Origin: Bacteroidetes bacterium ADurb.Bin008
GTDB taxonomy: Bacteria; Bacteroidota; Bacteroidia; Bacteroidales; Tenuifilaceae
Assembly: GCA_002071445.1 (NCBI GenBank)
Contig: MWFE01000042.1
Location: forward strand, 1-64,000
Direction: 5' to 3'
DNA length: 64,000 bases
Every line of letters starts with the position of its first letter. Positions within the stretch are counted from its first letter, which is position 1. The notes below the pieces were generated by a model, which saw only the letters and a program-made list of their open reading frames with translations, was not told where the DNA came from and searched no databases. Shown piece by piece: positions 54,901 to 63,556 of this stretch. The position numbers and the translations under genes were made by a program.

Positions 54901-54930
54901 AAGAAAAGACTGCTTAAAGCAGCAAAATAA
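51922..54930 (+). CDS. secDF: Fused protein translocase subunit SecDF
   Basis: A 1002-residue inner-membrane protein that uses the proton gradient to pull secreted proteins through SecYEG. The SecD half (about 1-680) has a first helix, a large periplasmic part and six helices with the functional Asp584 in M-A-V-D-T-N-V-L-I-L-E-R. The SecF half (about 690-1002) has Asp906 in G-Y-S-I-N-D-T-V-V-I-F-D-R. The fused form is usual in this phylum. A Pro/Glu/Lys/Ala-rich linker (about 265-310) interrupts the periplasmic domain and looks disordered. A strong terminator follows, separating it from tatA. Confidence 0.95.
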   Translation: MQNRGAIRLIAIALALVCIYQLSFTWVTKKVERQAVRIAQGDAKKEYHYLDSISNETVYNFLWVRKYTYRDCKEREINLGLDLKGGMNVTLEVSVVEILRSMSNYSTDSSFLAAIDMAKKMAPSEDFVTRFGNAFQAIAPNARLAAIFNTVELRDRINFNSSNEDVLKVIRKEAEDAIANSYNILRNRIDRFGVSQPNIQRLEGSGRILVELPGVKDPERVRKLLQGTASLEFWETYENSEIFPSLEQANRKIKEINDALAKLEAPAEKEKTETPKEKPAIEETPAEKADTASKEDELLSMLKTESDTTDLTREEWAKDYPLFAILSPSTNQQGQILPGPSIGLAHYRDTAKINEYLNTPQIRQLFPRDAKFLWTVKPVKWDKTKSYYELIAIKVTNRDGKPSLDGSVVTDARDEFGTSGSAEVTMAMNAEGAKIWARLTADNVGKSIAIVLDELVYSYPRVNQEIKGGRSSITGDFTINEAKDLANVLKSGKLPAPARIIQEEIVGPSLGQESIDSGMRSFVFSLIIVMLYMIFYYSRRGGVIADVALMANLFFIFGVLASFQATLTLPGIAGIVLTMGMAVDTNVLILERIREEHRAGKGLNMAISDGFKNAYSAIIDGNVTTLLTGIVLYMFGSGPIRGFATTLVIGILTSLFSAIFISRLIIQFMVDRKYTLTFWTKFSEQAFQNTKINFIGSRKFAYIFSSTIIIITLLSLGIRGLNPGIDFTGGRSYVVRFDQNVSTADLASDLRVILGESPEVKTFGSQNQVKITTKYKINEDDESIDNEIDSLIYVGSASFLPTDTSLETFKDVYKQSSVKVGPTIAIDLRREAFIAVFIALIAIFLYIVVRFKNWSYGTGAVLALFHDALVIVGMFSIFYNRLPFGLEVDQAFIAAILTIIGYSINDTVVIFDRVREYIKLYPKRDRVEIINSALNDTLSRTFSTSFSTLVVLIPIFFFGGDSIRGFIFGLIIGIIFGTYSSLFIASPIAYDLQKKRLLKAAK

Positions 54931-54954
54931 ACAAGGCAATGCATTGCCCCAAGC

Positions 54955-54994
54955 ACATAATCCTGCAATCCGGTTGCAGGATTATGTGTTTTTA
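54955..54994 (+). terminator. Intrinsic terminator after secDF
   Basis: CACATAATCCTGCAA and TTGCAGGATTATGTG form a perfect 15-bp stem around TCCGG, followed by TTTTT. Confidence 0.9.
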
Positions 54995-55014
54995 ACCCGA
55001 CTGAGATTAAAATA

Positions 55015-55230
55015 ATGCCTGTATTCATTGGTTTTTCCGAGATTATTTTCATTGTCGCAATATTCTTTTTACTGTTCGGGTCGAAAAATATTCCCGAGAT
55101 GGCTCGGTTTTTAGGGAAAGGAATAAGAGACATAAGAAAGGTAGCCGGTGAAGTAAAAAAACAGATTACCGAGGACGAAGCCCCGGAACGGGGTGCTGAA
55201 GCTGCCAATCCAAAAGAAAAGCAATCCTGA
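55015..55230 (+). CDS. tatA: Twin-arginine translocase subunit TatA/TatE
   Basis: A 71-residue membrane protein that forms the pore for folded Tat substrates. A short hydrophobic helix (about 8-24) is followed by the hinge F-G-S-K-N-I-P and amphipathic helix E-M-A-R-F-L-G-K-G-I-R-D-I-R-K, then a charged tail, as in the family. The first segment G-F-S-E-I carries the usual polar residue near the start. It is separated from secDF by a terminator. No tatC or Tat substrate gene is in view. Confidence 0.88.
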   Translation: MPVFIGFSEIIFIVAIFFLLFGSKNIPEMARFLGKGIRDIRKVAGEVKKQITEDEAPERGAEAANPKEKQS

Positions 55231-55336
55231 GAAAAAGTGTACCATTATTGATAATCAAGAATCTACCCCGATTTTTATTTTTTGCCATGTGGCATTTAAA
55301 AAAAACAAATGGTATAGTTCTCACATTTATTTAAGC

Positions 55337-55344
55337 TATCTTTG
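55337..55344 (+). promoter_or_regulatory. -7 promoter element of the pseudouridine synthase gene
   Basis: TATCTTTG, a perfect match, 59 bases before the assigned TTG start. Confidence 0.55.
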
Positions 55345-55403
55345 CAACCCCATTTTTTAAATACTTATTATTAATCAATTGGCCACCCTATCGCAATGGA
55401 AGG

Positions 55404-56798
55404 TTGGCATTAAAAAAAGTTCAGAAATTGAAAGAAAAGAAAGATTTCGGAAAGAAACCCGTGAGGAGGAGTAGATCCGAAAAAAGTGAAGAGCCCGCAA
55501 GGGTTTACCGTCCCCGAACCATAAAGTTATCCGGTTGGGAACCCGGTTCAAGAAGAGAGGAGCAGCCTTTTTCCGAAGAAAAGCCGCGGGAGAGGCCTTC
55601 GGCACGTATGTCAAAGAGGGCTGATTCCGATTCGAGTGCAAGCAAACCTCGGTTTAAAAAAGAAACAGGGTTTGGCAAAAGCGGAATGAAACGATCAGCA
55701 GGTGAAAGCGAAGGCTTTCGCAAGGGGAAGAGGTTGGGCGACAAAAAGTTTGATGACGATCGTAGTCCATCGCGTTCGAGGGCAGGTCACAAAGAGAATT
55801 ACCAAACACCCTATGGTGAAAAGAGAGGGAGGAAAACTGCCTATGCAGATTCCGATGAACGGTTTGGGAGAAGCAGGGAATCGTATGATAAACCGTATGG
55901 GAGGGGTACTGCCCGACCCGGTAGTAAATCGGATGATCGTAAGGGCTTTGGCCGTAGGGAGAAGTATGGAGATGATTTCTCAACTCCGAGATATGAGAAA
56001 GGCCCCCGGCAATATAAGCAGAGCGGGAGAAGTGCTGAAAAGCCCCCAAGAATAGAGGCGGATTTGCAAACCGATAAGGATGGGCTCATCCGGCTCAACA
56101 AGTACATTGCCAACTCCGGTTTGTGCAGTCGCCGCGAAGCGGACGAATATATTGAAAAGGGATATATCACCGTGAATAATGTTACCCAAACCGAACTAGG
56201 CACAAAGGTTAGACTAACCGATGAAATCCGTTTTAAAGGCAAGGAGTTGGACCCCGAGGGTAAGGTGTACATACTGCTGAATAAGCCCAAAGATTACATC
56301 ACCACCGTGGATGATCCCAACGCCAAACGCACGGTTATGGAACTCATAGAGGGTGCATGCCCGCAAAGGGTTTACCCTGTTGGCAGATTGGACAGGAACA
56401 GCACCGGTTTGCTGCTATTAACCAACGATGGCGAACTTACCAAACGGCTTACCCATCCAAGTTTTATGAAGAAGAAGGTTTACGAAGTGGGACTCGATAA
56501 GCCGCTAAAACCCGAGGACATGAAATTGATTGCCAATGGCGTGGAGATTGACGGCGATATGATTAAACCCGATGCCATAGAGTATATCGACCCTCAGGAT
56601 GCATCCCTGATTGGCATAGAAATTCACAGTGGGCAGAACAGAATAGTTAGAAGAATCTTCGAAAAGATTGATTATAAAGTCCAGAAACTCGACAGGGTGT
56701 ACTATGCCGGACTGACCAAAAAGAATTTACCCCGGGGTAAATGGCGTTTTCTCAACCAAAAAGAGGTGAATATGCTTAAGATGAATAGGTTTGATTAG
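55404..56798 (+). CDS. rluB: RluB/RsuA-type pseudouridine synthase with long disordered N-terminus
   Basis: A 464-residue enzyme that isomerises a uridine in ribosomal RNA, probably 23S. Residues 1 to about 225 are low-complexity and rich in Arg, Lys, Ser, Gly and Glu, clearly disordered. The S4 RNA-binding domain follows (I-R-L-N-K-Y-I-A-N-S-G-L-C-S-R-R-E-A-D, about 228-270), then the RsuA-type domain with catalytic Asp330 in V-G-R-L-D-R-N-S-T-G-L-L-L-L-T-N-D-G. The start TTG at 55404 is the longest; a TTG at 55428 is possible. RluB is more likely than RluE/RluF because of the order and motifs, but the rRNA target is not proven. Confidence 0.85.
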   Translation: MALKKVQKLKEKKDFGKKPVRRSRSEKSEEPARVYRPRTIKLSGWEPGSRREEQPFSEEKPRERPSARMSKRADSDSSASKPRFKKETGFGKSGMKRSAGESEGFRKGKRLGDKKFDDDRSPSRSRAGHKENYQTPYGEKRGRKTAYADSDERFGRSRESYDKPYGRGTARPGSKSDDRKGFGRREKYGDDFSTPRYEKGPRQYKQSGRSAEKPPRIEADLQTDKDGLIRLNKYIANSGLCSRREADEYIEKGYITVNNVTQTELGTKVRLTDEIRFKGKELDPEGKVYILLNKPKDYITTVDDPNAKRTVMELIEGACPQRVYPVGRLDRNSTGLLLLTNDGELTKRLTHPSFMKKKVYEVGLDKPLKPEDMKLIANGVEIDGDMIKPDAIEYIDPQDASLIGIEIHSGQNRIVRRIFEKIDYKVQKLDRVYYAGLTKKNLPRGKWRFLNQKEVNMLKMNRFD

Positions 56799-56812
56799 CG
56801 AACAGATATTGT

Positions 56813-56854
56813 AAACAAAAAAGCAAGGCCTTTGAGTGCCTTGCTTTTTTGTTT
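56813..56854. terminator. Bidirectional intrinsic terminator
   Basis: A perfect 17-bp stem (AAAC, six A, GCAAGGC paired with GCCTTGC, six T, GTTT) with an 8-base loop. It serves both the pseudouridine synthase gene and the convergent lipoprotein gene. Confidence 0.9.
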
Positions 56855-56866
56855 AATGGCTTTGAC

Positions 56867-57361
56867 CTATTGCCCCGCGTCCTGTTCGGCAATGTTGCTC
56901 AACTTTTCATACTTTTTCTCCAACTCCTGCATTCTGGCCTGAAAACGATCCATAACGCTTGAAAAAGCCAAAAGTTGATCATCAGAAAAATCTTTTTTCA
57001 TATTTTCGGCTTCCTCCAACTGGGTGAAAAGAGGTTGGGCTGTTGTTCCAATCTCTTGAAAATGGGTGGCAGCAACCTGAATCAACTTGATTTTTTGAAA
57101 GGTTGAAAGTTCGGCCCCCTCCTTAATACCCATTTTTTGGATTTCGGCAGCCAGCTTGTCCAATGCCATGGCGTATGCATCGACAGCTTTTGACATATTT
57201 TCTATGTACTCAACGGCCTCTGGGTTATCCTTCAGCGCATCGGGTATTTGAACTTCCATGGGCTGAAACGTTGAGGTTTCAACCTTTTTTTCCTTCGAGC
57301 CACAGCCGAATAAGAAAATGCCAACAAGGAGTAGCAACGGGATTAGGTGATATTTTTTCAT
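56867..57361 (-). CDS. Small lipoprotein with coiled coil, function unknown
   Basis: A 164-residue lipoprotein: signal residues 1-19 ending L-F-G-C with Cys20 lipidated, then G-S-K-E-K-K. The rest is highly helical and charged, with heptad-like stretches (about 45-160), and has no motif that I recognise. It lies 77 bases downstream of der in the same direction and might be part of the era-der transcript, though the gap is AT-rich. I found no family assignment. Confidence 0.7.
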   Translation of the reverse strand: MKKYHLIPLLLLVGIFLFGCGSKEKKVETSTFQPMEVQIPDALKDNPEAVEYIENMSKAVDAYAMALDKLAAEIQKMGIKEGAELSTFQKIKLIQVAATHFQEIGTTAQPLFTQLEEAENMKKDFSDDQLLAFSSVMDRFQARMQELEKKYEKLSNIAEQDAGQ

Positions 57362-57438
57362 GGTTTAAAACTATTTTAATGAATAATTAAGAATAGGTAA
57401 AATTAATAAAAATGAACATAAAATAAAAATGGTTTCTT

Positions 57439-58746
57439 TTACTTCTGCCTAAAAAATAGCTGAATAGGTACACCGGAAAAGTTAAAACTCTCGCGCAGCT
57501 TATTCTCAATGTACCTCTTGTATGGCTCCTTAACGTATTGCGGGAGATTGCAGAACAGTGCAAAGGATGGGCTATGGGTGGGCAGTTGCGTAGCATACTT
57601 AATTCTCACATATTTCCCCTTGTGTGCAGGGGGAGGATATGCCTCAACGGCTTCCAGAACCACCTCGTTGAGTTTGGAAGTGGGTATTCGCTGCTTCCTG
57701 TTCTCAAAAACCTGAGCAGCCTCTTCAATGACTTTGAAAATCCTTTGTTTTGTAAGTGCCGAGGCAAACACAATGGGCACGTCCTTAAAAGGGGCAATCC
57801 GTTGCTGTATTGCGCCTGTATATTCGGCCACGGTTTTATTGCCTTTCTCCACCAAATCCCACTTGTTTACCACCAGAACCACGCCTTTCCTGTTGCGGAT
57901 AATCAGTTGAAAAATGCTCATGTCCTGAGCCTCGAAACCCTGAGTGGCATCGATAATCAGAACACAAACATCGGAATTCTCAATGGCACGTATTGAGCGC
58001 AAGACAGAATAAAACTCCAGATCTTCGCTCACTTTCGATTTTTTCCTAAGCCCTGCCGTATCGATTAGAAAAAAGTCGTGCCCAAATTTGTTGTAACGTG
58101 TATGCACCGCATCACGCGTTGTTCCTGCAATAGGGGTAACAATGTTTCGCTCTTCGCCGATAAAAGCGTTTATTAGCGATGATTTACCCACGTTGGGCCT
58201 TCCCACAATGGATATTCGCGGGACATCCGGTGAGTCCTCTTCCAGCGTTACTTTTTCGAAAGGCTTAACCAACTCGTCCAAAAGATCGCCCGTACCGCTC
58301 CCGTTGATGGAAGAAATACACCAGGGCTCTCCAAGCCCAAGGTTGAAAAATTCGAACGAATCGTGGTATCGCGTGGCATTGTCCACCTTATTCACCACCA
58401 GCAGTACGCGTTTGTTGCTTTTCCGCAGGATATGTGCCACCTCGCTGTCCATATCGGTTATTCCCGAAGTAACATCGACAACAAAAAGAATTACATCTGC
58501 TTCCTCAATGGCAATGATTACCTGCTTGCGTATTTCCTCCTCAAAGATATCGTCGGAATTCAACACATAGCCCCCGGTGTCGATTACCGAAAACTCAATA
58601 CCGTTCCAGTCGGACTGGCCATAGATACGGTCACGGGTAACACCCGCAGTTTCATCGACAATGGCCTTGCGTTGCCCGATAAGCCTGTTGAACAGGGTTG
58701 ATTTTCCCACATTGGGGCGCCCTACAATGGCTACTATATTGCTCAT
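57439..58746 (-). CDS. der: Ribosome assembly GTPase Der (EngA)
   Basis: A 435-residue GTPase with two tandem G domains, needed for 50S ribosome maturation. Both start with G-R-P-N-V-G-K-S (near residues 8 and 182). Each has D-T-G-G or D-T-A-G and N-K-x-D motifs (V-V-N-K-V-D; V-V-N-K-W-D). A KH-like domain forms the last about 90 residues. Length is normal. It is 14 bases downstream of era on the same strand, so the two ribosome-assembly GTPases form an operon. Confidence 0.95.
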   Translation of the reverse strand: MSNIVAIVGRPNVGKSTLFNRLIGQRKAIVDETAGVTRDRIYGQSDWNGIEFSVIDTGGYVLNSDDIFEEEIRKQVIIAIEEADVILFVVDVTSGITDMDSEVAHILRKSNKRVLLVVNKVDNATRYHDSFEFFNLGLGEPWCISSINGSGTGDLLDELVKPFEKVTLEEDSPDVPRISIVGRPNVGKSSLINAFIGEERNIVTPIAGTTRDAVHTRYNKFGHDFFLIDTAGLRKKSKVSEDLEFYSVLRSIRAIENSDVCVLIIDATQGFEAQDMSIFQLIIRNRKGVVLVVNKWDLVEKGNKTVAEYTGAIQQRIAPFKDVPIVFASALTKQRIFKVIEEAAQVFENRKQRIPTSKLNEVVLEAVEAYPPPAHKGKYVRIKYATQLPTHSPSFALFCNLPQYVKEPYKRYIENKLRESFNFSGVPIQLFFRQK

Positions 58747-58760
58747 TTAGGTTATATTGA

Positions 58761-59642
58761 TTACTGATTATAGCCAAATCTTCTTAATTTCAATTCATTA
58801 TCACGCCAATTGGGATCAACCTTGACGAAAAGTTCCAGGAAGACCTTTTTCCCAACAAATGACTCAATGTTAACCCTGGCATCGGTTCCCACCCTTTTTA
58901 ACATCTTGCCCTGATGGCCAATGATAATGCCCTTCTGCGAATCCCTTTCAACGAAAACTATGGCCCTTATCCTATCCAGTTTAGGGCCCTCGATATACTC
59001 TTCAATGGCCACTTCCACTGAATAGGGTATCTCTTTCTGGTAAGTGGTTAAAATTTTTTCGCGGATAATCTCCGAGGCAAAAAACCGTAAGGTTCTATCG
59101 GTAAGAGTATCTTTGGGGAAGTAGGCAGGGGACTCCGGAAGGAATTTCAACAGCTGTGCCAGTATGGCGTCAATATTAAACTTATGCAGTGCCGAGGCGG
59201 GTATTATTACTGCCTTCGGCAGCAACTCCTTCCATCGCTCAACCTGCTGTTCGACGCTTTGCTGGTATGCCAAGTCGATTTTATTGATTACCAAAACTAT
59301 TGGCACTGTCTGGCGGCGTAATTTTTCCAGAAACCCTTCGTACTTGGTGGGAGTTTCTACTGTATCGGTAACATACAGGATTACATCGGCATCGTCTAAA
59401 GCCGTTGTTACAAACCGCATCATCGATTCCTGCAACTTGTAATTGGGCTTAAGTATGCCGGGCGTGTCGGAGTAAACTATCTGAAAATCCGGACCATTGA
59501 CTATACCCATAATCCTGTGACGGGTAGTTTGTGCCTTGCTGGTGATAATGGAAAGCCGCTCCCCCACCAAAGCATTCATCAACGTTGATTTTCCCGTGTT
59601 GGGATTTCCGATAATATTTACAAACCCCGATTTGTGTGCCAT
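58761..59642 (-). CDS. era: Ribosome assembly GTPase Era
   Basis: A 293-residue GTPase that binds 16S rRNA and helps 30S assembly. G1 is G-N-P-N-T-G-K-S-T near residue 12, G3 is D-T-P-G-I, G4 is V-I-N-K-I-D. The C-terminal KH domain contains G-H-Q-G-K-M-L-K-R-V-G, the Era-type G-x-x-G RNA-binding motif. A perfect -7 element precedes it, and der follows after 14 bases. Confidence 0.95.
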   Translation of the reverse strand: MAHKSGFVNIIGNPNTGKSTLMNALVGERLSIITSKAQTTRHRIMGIVNGPDFQIVYSDTPGILKPNYKLQESMMRFVTTALDDADVILYVTDTVETPTKYEGFLEKLRRQTVPIVLVINKIDLAYQQSVEQQVERWKELLPKAVIIPASALHKFNIDAILAQLLKFLPESPAYFPKDTLTDRTLRFFASEIIREKILTTYQKEIPYSVEVAIEEYIEGPKLDRIRAIVFVERDSQKGIIIGHQGKMLKRVGTDARVNIESFVGKKVFLELFVKVDPNWRDNELKLRRFGYNQ

Positions 59643-59662
59643 GAATATCCAATATTTGCCTG

Positions 59663-59670
59663 CAAAGGTA
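59663..59670 (-). promoter_or_regulatory. -7 promoter element of the era-der operon
   Basis: Minus-strand TACCTTTG, a perfect match, 20 bases before the era ATG. Confidence 0.65.
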
Positions 59671-59715
59671 GAAAGAATTAGCGCTTCTTAGGCGGCGCTC
59701 CCATATTTTCATGTT

Positions 59716-59732
59716 CAGGGGTTTCGCCCCTG
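59716..59732. repeat. Short hairpin upstream of era
   Basis: CAGGGG and CCCCTG pair around TTTCG. Similar in style to the palindromes at 9.1-9.4 kb; function unknown. Confidence 0.45.
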
Positions 59733-60058
59733 TCAATCTCATTCTATGGTTATTTCAAAACAATGATACAAATTTATGCCATCGTCTGTCAACAGGGAAT
59801 CATCACCACTTTTAGCATTGATCCCTTGTGTATCAATGCAACCTACGAGGGGACCCCTCCCTTTATCCATTGATTACAGACCAAGGCAACTTTTGCCAGT
59901 CCGATGGCAATACACCGCTGTGCCTTTTCAACAGCAAAGTTTTTCGTGTGCGGATTTGGGGAAACAGTAAAAAAATCCGGAGTAAAGAGCAGCTGCCCCT
60001 TACCCCGGATCACCCTAAAACATAAACCAAACCAAAAAAAACTATTAACAGTACAAGA

Positions 60059-60661
60059 TTATAGTAGATTGAATCTTCTCTCAACTTCAGCCCAATTCAC
60101 CACATGCCAAAAGCTGTTGATGTAGTCGGGGCGTCGATTTTGATATTTCAAATAGTAGGCATGCTCCCAAACATCAAGCGCCAGCAGGGGATATCCCTTT
60201 ATCTCCGCCAAATCCATTATCGGATTGTCCTGATTGGGCGTGGAGAACACAACCAGTTCGCCTTGTTTATCGATGAGCCAGGACCAGCCCGACCCAAAGC
60301 GGGTAGCCGCTGCGTTGGAAAACTTCTCCTTAAACGCCTCGAAAGAGCCAAACTGCTTGTCGATGGCCTTGGCCAGCTCGCCGGAAGGCTTACCACCACC
60401 GTTGGGCGACATAATGCTCCAGAAAAGGTTATGGTTGTAGTACCCTCCGCCATTATTCCTCACGGCAGGCGAATGTTTGGAAACATTTTTCAGTATTTCG
60501 TCAATGGGCATCTTATCCAGTTCGGTGCCCTCAATGGCCTTATTCAGGTTGTTGGTGTATGCACCATGGTGTTTCGTGTGGTGAATCTCCATGGTTAAAC
60601 TATCGATATGCGGTTCCAGCGCATTGTAGCTGTATGGTAATTGTGGTAGTTCGAATGCCAT
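60059..60661 (-). CDS. sodA: Superoxide dismutase, Mn-type signature
   Basis: A 200-residue cytoplasmic superoxide dismutase. Metal ligands lie in [14 protein letters not shown] and D-V-W-E-H-A-Y-Y. The outer-sphere glutamine is in the C-terminal domain (T-P-N-Q-D-N-P) and the N-terminal position is glycine (N-N-G-G-G-Y-Y-N-H), as in Mn-type enzymes and opposite to the gene at 19378-19962. Cambialistic enzymes of anaerobic Bacteroidota can share such features, so metal use is not proven. Single gene; I see no clear promoter. Confidence 0.92.
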   Translation of the reverse strand: MAFELPQLPYSYNALEPHIDSLTMEIHHTKHHGAYTNNLNKAIEGTELDKMPIDEILKNVSKHSPAVRNNGGGYYNHNLFWSIMSPNGGGKPSGELAKAIDKQFGSFEAFKEKFSNAAATRFGSGWSWLIDKQGELVVFSTPNQDNPIMDLAEIKGYPLLALDVWEHAYYLKYQNRRPDYINSFWHVVNWAEVERRFNLL

Positions 60662-60835
60662 AGTATTATGTTTTTTTGTTATTAATTTAGAATTATTCTA
60701 AATAAGAAACATTGAACTTGGCAAAAGGTTCAAAACAAGTTTAAATTGAAAAAGAGAATTAATACAGGGAATGAAAAAGATAATGTAATTACCTGAATAA
60801 GAGCAGGATATAAAACGAATAGCTTATTTAAAGAG

Positions 60836-61021
60836 CTAACATTTTTTCTTTACCACTTCACTTTTGGTAGCAAAAATCTCAATGCCAAGAAAGAAATACC
60901 TGTTGTCCCAAAATTCAACGCACCATTTTTGATCAAGCGAGTCTATTCTCTCAAGCAGCACCCTGCTCCTACCGATAAATGGCTTTTTCAACTGGTCGTT
61001 CTTCTCTTTCGAGTTAATCAT
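60836..61021 (-). CDS. Hypothetical 61-residue protein
   Basis: A short lysine-rich, mixed-charge ORF with no signal peptide, helix-turn-helix or other motif that I can identify. It fills much of the gap between the Mn-type superoxide dismutase and mqnD. The coding character is plausible but unproven. Confidence 0.35.
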   Translation of the reverse strand: MINSKEKNDQLKKPFIGRSRVLLERIDSLDQKWCVEFWDNRYFFLGIEIFATKSEVVKKKC

Positions 61022-61194
61022 GGTATAGAAACAACTTAAAACTTAAAACTTAAAACATTGTACTACAAAATTGAAATGATTTTGTTTTATAGGCAATATC
61101 CTAATGATTTTTTAATCAAATAAAAAGGCATTTTTATCAAAATGATTGCGAATATATAAAAAAGCAACAATAAATCGAAGAGGAACCCTGTCGA

Positions 61195-62031
61195 TTATTC
61201 AACAAAAATTGGTTGAACAATATCAGCTGTTTGGCAATATCCTATATCAATACACCTATCGAATAGCGTAGAAACAGCATTTATGCCAACTTTACCTACA
61301 TCAACAGTAAATTTATTGACATACAATGCTATGTGATTTTTCATAACCTCAGGTTCCATGGTCTGTGCGTTAGAGCGAACGTAGCCGTCGGAAGCATTGG
61401 GATTTGCCAGAGCAAACTCTACACTCCTACGCACCAAAGCGTTTGCCATGGATTTGGTGTCATCATGTAAATCTCTTCTAATGGCAATTCCACCCAAAGG
61501 TATAGGCATGCCGGTTAACTTCTCCCAGTAATCACCAAGGTCCTGTATCTTTTTCAATCCCTTTTTCTGGTAAGTGAAGCGGTTCTCATGGATAATAACC
61601 CCGGCATCCACCTCGTCGCCAAGAATGGCATCCTCAATGGAGGAAAAAAGGTATGGATACTTTTGCGAAGCAGCAGGATGAGCCAGCGTGAGCAGCATGT
61701 TTGCAGTGGTATGCTCGCCGGGAATGGCAATGCGGGCATGGGGTACCTCGTCGGGATAAATTTTGCGTTTGGAAATAATCAATGGCCCCACTCCTTTCCC
61801 AAGCGCAGCACCGGCTGTAAGCAACTGGTACTTATTGGAGATAAGGGGATAAAGAGCAAAGCTAATTTTTACCACATCCACTTCGGAGTGCAAAGCCAAT
61901 TGGTTAAGTTCCTGAATATCGGCCAGATGAACTTCGAACAACCAATTGCCAATATCAATCCGACCATTAACAATGGCATCGAATATGAACGTATCATTGG
62001 GGCAGGTGGAAAAGGCTAAGCTATACTTCAT
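61195..62031 (-). CDS. mqnD: 1,4-dihydroxy-6-naphthoate synthase MqnD
   Basis: A 278-residue enzyme of the futalosine route to menaquinone, converting cyclic dehypoxanthine futalosine to 1,4-dihydroxy-6-naphthoate. The N-terminus F-S-T-C-P-N-D-T-F-I-F-D-A-I is typical of MqnD, and the periplasmic-binding-protein-like fold is indicated by V-D-V-V-K-I-S-F and the later I-P-G-E-H-T-T-A-N. Length is normal. Its ATG overlaps the mqnB stop (ATGA), so the two are translationally coupled. Confidence 0.9.
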   Translation of the reverse strand: MKYSLAFSTCPNDTFIFDAIVNGRIDIGNWLFEVHLADIQELNQLALHSEVDVVKISFALYPLISNKYQLLTAGAALGKGVGPLIISKRKIYPDEVPHARIAIPGEHTTANMLLTLAHPAASQKYPYLFSSIEDAILGDEVDAGVIIHENRFTYQKKGLKKIQDLGDYWEKLTGMPIPLGGIAIRRDLHDDTKSMANALVRRSVEFALANPNASDGYVRSNAQTMEPEVMKNHIALYVNKFTVDVGKVGINAVSTLFDRCIDIGYCQTADIVQPIFVE

Positions 62032-62702
62032 GGCAACTGTAAAATTACTTTTTCTGCCTCACGGCAAACATTATCAACCGCCAGCGTAATATTCCATCCG
62101 GCAGTATTGCGCGGTTCTACCCGGTTGGATATTCCTCTGAGGCAAACGAACGGAACATTCATCATGCTGCACGTATAGAACACCGCAGCCCCCTCCATGG
62201 TTTCGATATCGGGCGAGAATTGCCTTTCGATTCTGTTTATCGTACTCTCAGAACCTGTTGCTGTTGATACAGTTACACCTTTTACGTTTAGCAGCTGACT
62301 ATCCATGGGAAAAAAGTTGCTGAATTTCCATTGAATCACGCCATCTTCAAAGGGATAATGGTTTGGGTCAGCCAATCCGTGATGAAATAGAGTATGGAAC
62401 TGACCATTATCATCGATACCGTAGTCGGCAAAGACCTCGCTGCGCACAACCACAACATCGCCAATAGTAAGGAAAGGCGAATAGCTCCCGGCTATGCCCA
62501 GGCTAACCACGGCAGAATACTTTCTCTTTGTAAGCTCCGCTTGCAAGTGAAAGGTTGTGGGTACCGAACCAACGCCGCTAATCAGCAAGGACACATCATT
62601 TCGGTTTCCTATGCATATAGGTACCGCCTTACCTGAGGGCACTTTTTCCCCCTGGAGCAAAGGCATAACCTCTCTGTGTGTTGCCGAAACAAGTAGCAGC
62701 AT
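62028..62702 (-). CDS. mqnB: Futalosine hydrolase MqnB
   Basis: A 224-residue nucleosidase that removes hypoxanthine from futalosine in menaquinone synthesis. The start at ATG 62702 (M-L-L-L-V-S-A-T) fits the family; an upstream frame to 62738 adds 12 unlikely residues. Motifs include S-L-G-I-A-G-S-Y, the M-E-G-A-A-V-F-Y segment with its purine-binding Glu, and I-S-N-R-V-E-P-R-N. It is the first gene of the mqnB-mqnD pair. Confidence 0.9.
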   Translation of the reverse strand: MLLLVSATHREVMPLLQGEKVPSGKAVPICIGNRNDVSLLISGVGSVPTTFHLQAELTKRKYSAVVSLGIAGSYSPFLTIGDVVVVRSEVFADYGIDDNGQFHTLFHHGLADPNHYPFEDGVIQWKFSNFFPMDSQLLNVKGVTVSTATGSESTINRIERQFSPDIETMEGAAVFYTCSMMNVPFVCLRGISNRVEPRNTAGWNITLAVDNVCREAEKVILQLP

Positions 62703-62893
62703 ATCGTTAAACGTAATAATTAGGTAAAGATAGTTCAATACCTCATATCCGACGGTTTACCTTGCTGAATATTTTCCATCCTGCTGATATTCTGCATTAT
62801 GTATAAACATTCCGAATAAAACACTGAATATTATCGAGATAGGCTTAATACTATCCGGAATGCCCACGGATAACGTGCTGAGTGGTGTTGCCT

Positions 62894-63556
62894 TTAATTA
62901 TCGTCAGCCTGTTTCTTGCGCATCCTTATGAAAAGGTCAACTGCATCGTACTTAAAAGTCAGCACTGCGCCCAGAGTGCGGTTCGTAAAGCGCTGATTGG
63001 TAGCGTTTTCCCTTGTTATATCCACAATCCCAAGGTCATATCTTAAATCGAGGCATAGGAGACCGTACTTCGTATCGTAGGCTGCGCCTGCACCAAGAGC
63101 CAAACCCCAGTCAAAAGTTTTATAGTGATGTGTTTCATCAAAACTCTGGCCCTGCTGATCGTACACAACCTTGGCATTTGTGCGTATGTTATTGTATGTT
63201 CCACCCGTTGCGTAAACCCGCGACAGACCCAAAGCCCTAAAAGAGAGTTTGGCCAACAACGGAATGCTAAGGTAGTTAACCCTTGTTGCGTACAAATCGG
63301 TAGCCACTCCCTTGGAGATAAATGTAATCTCAGACTCCACCGACAGCGAACGGGTCAGGCCAATCTCACCAACTGCACCAATCTGAAAGCCTGTCCTTAC
63401 CTTGGAATTATCCGTATTGGTAATTTTAGAAAAAGTAGAGCCTACCTTTGGACCAAGGTATGCAAAACCTATCTCGTGTCCTGCAATGTTAAATAGCTGT
63501 GCCGAAAGCGTATTGACGAAAAACAGCAATGCTGCCAGTAGTAAGATTTTTTTCAT
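62894..63556 (-). CDS. Outer-membrane beta-barrel protein (porin-like family)
   Basis: A 220-residue exported protein with a clear signal peptide from the ATG at 63556 (M-K-K-I-L-L-L-A-A-L-L..., ending L-S-A-Q); the frame to 63589 adds 11 residues that spoil it. The mature part has alternating beta-strand pattern and G-A-K/P-x-G motifs like the small OmpW/PorT-type barrels of Bacteroidota (L-G-P-K-V-G-S-T-F-S-K). It ends in a charged K-K-Q-A-D-D-N rather than an aromatic residue. Function unknown. Confidence 0.75.
   Translation of the reverse strand: MKKILLLAALLFFVNTLSAQLFNIAGHEIGFAYLGPKVGSTFSKITNTDNSKVRTGFQIGAVGEIGLTRSLSVESEITFISKGVATDLYATRVNYLSIPLLAKLSFRALGLSRVYATGGTYNNIRTNAKVVYDQQGQSFDETHHYKTFDWGLALGAGAAYDTKYGLLCLDLRYDLGIVDITRENATNQRFTNRTLGAVLTFKYDAVDLFIRMRKKQADDN

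Larger units (their letters stand above)
59643..60058. other. Intergenic region between era and the second superoxide dismutase gene
   Basis: This 416-base region contains the era promoter, one hairpin at 59716-59732 and otherwise no ORF or RNA gene that I can support. Short frames here have no recognisable features. Confidence 0.6.

Noticed and set aside
55404..56080. Frameshifted or spurious N-terminus of the pseudouridine synthase
   Set aside because: The frame is open without stops, biased toward charged residues throughout and preceded by a perfect promoter element, so a real disordered tail is the simpler reading.
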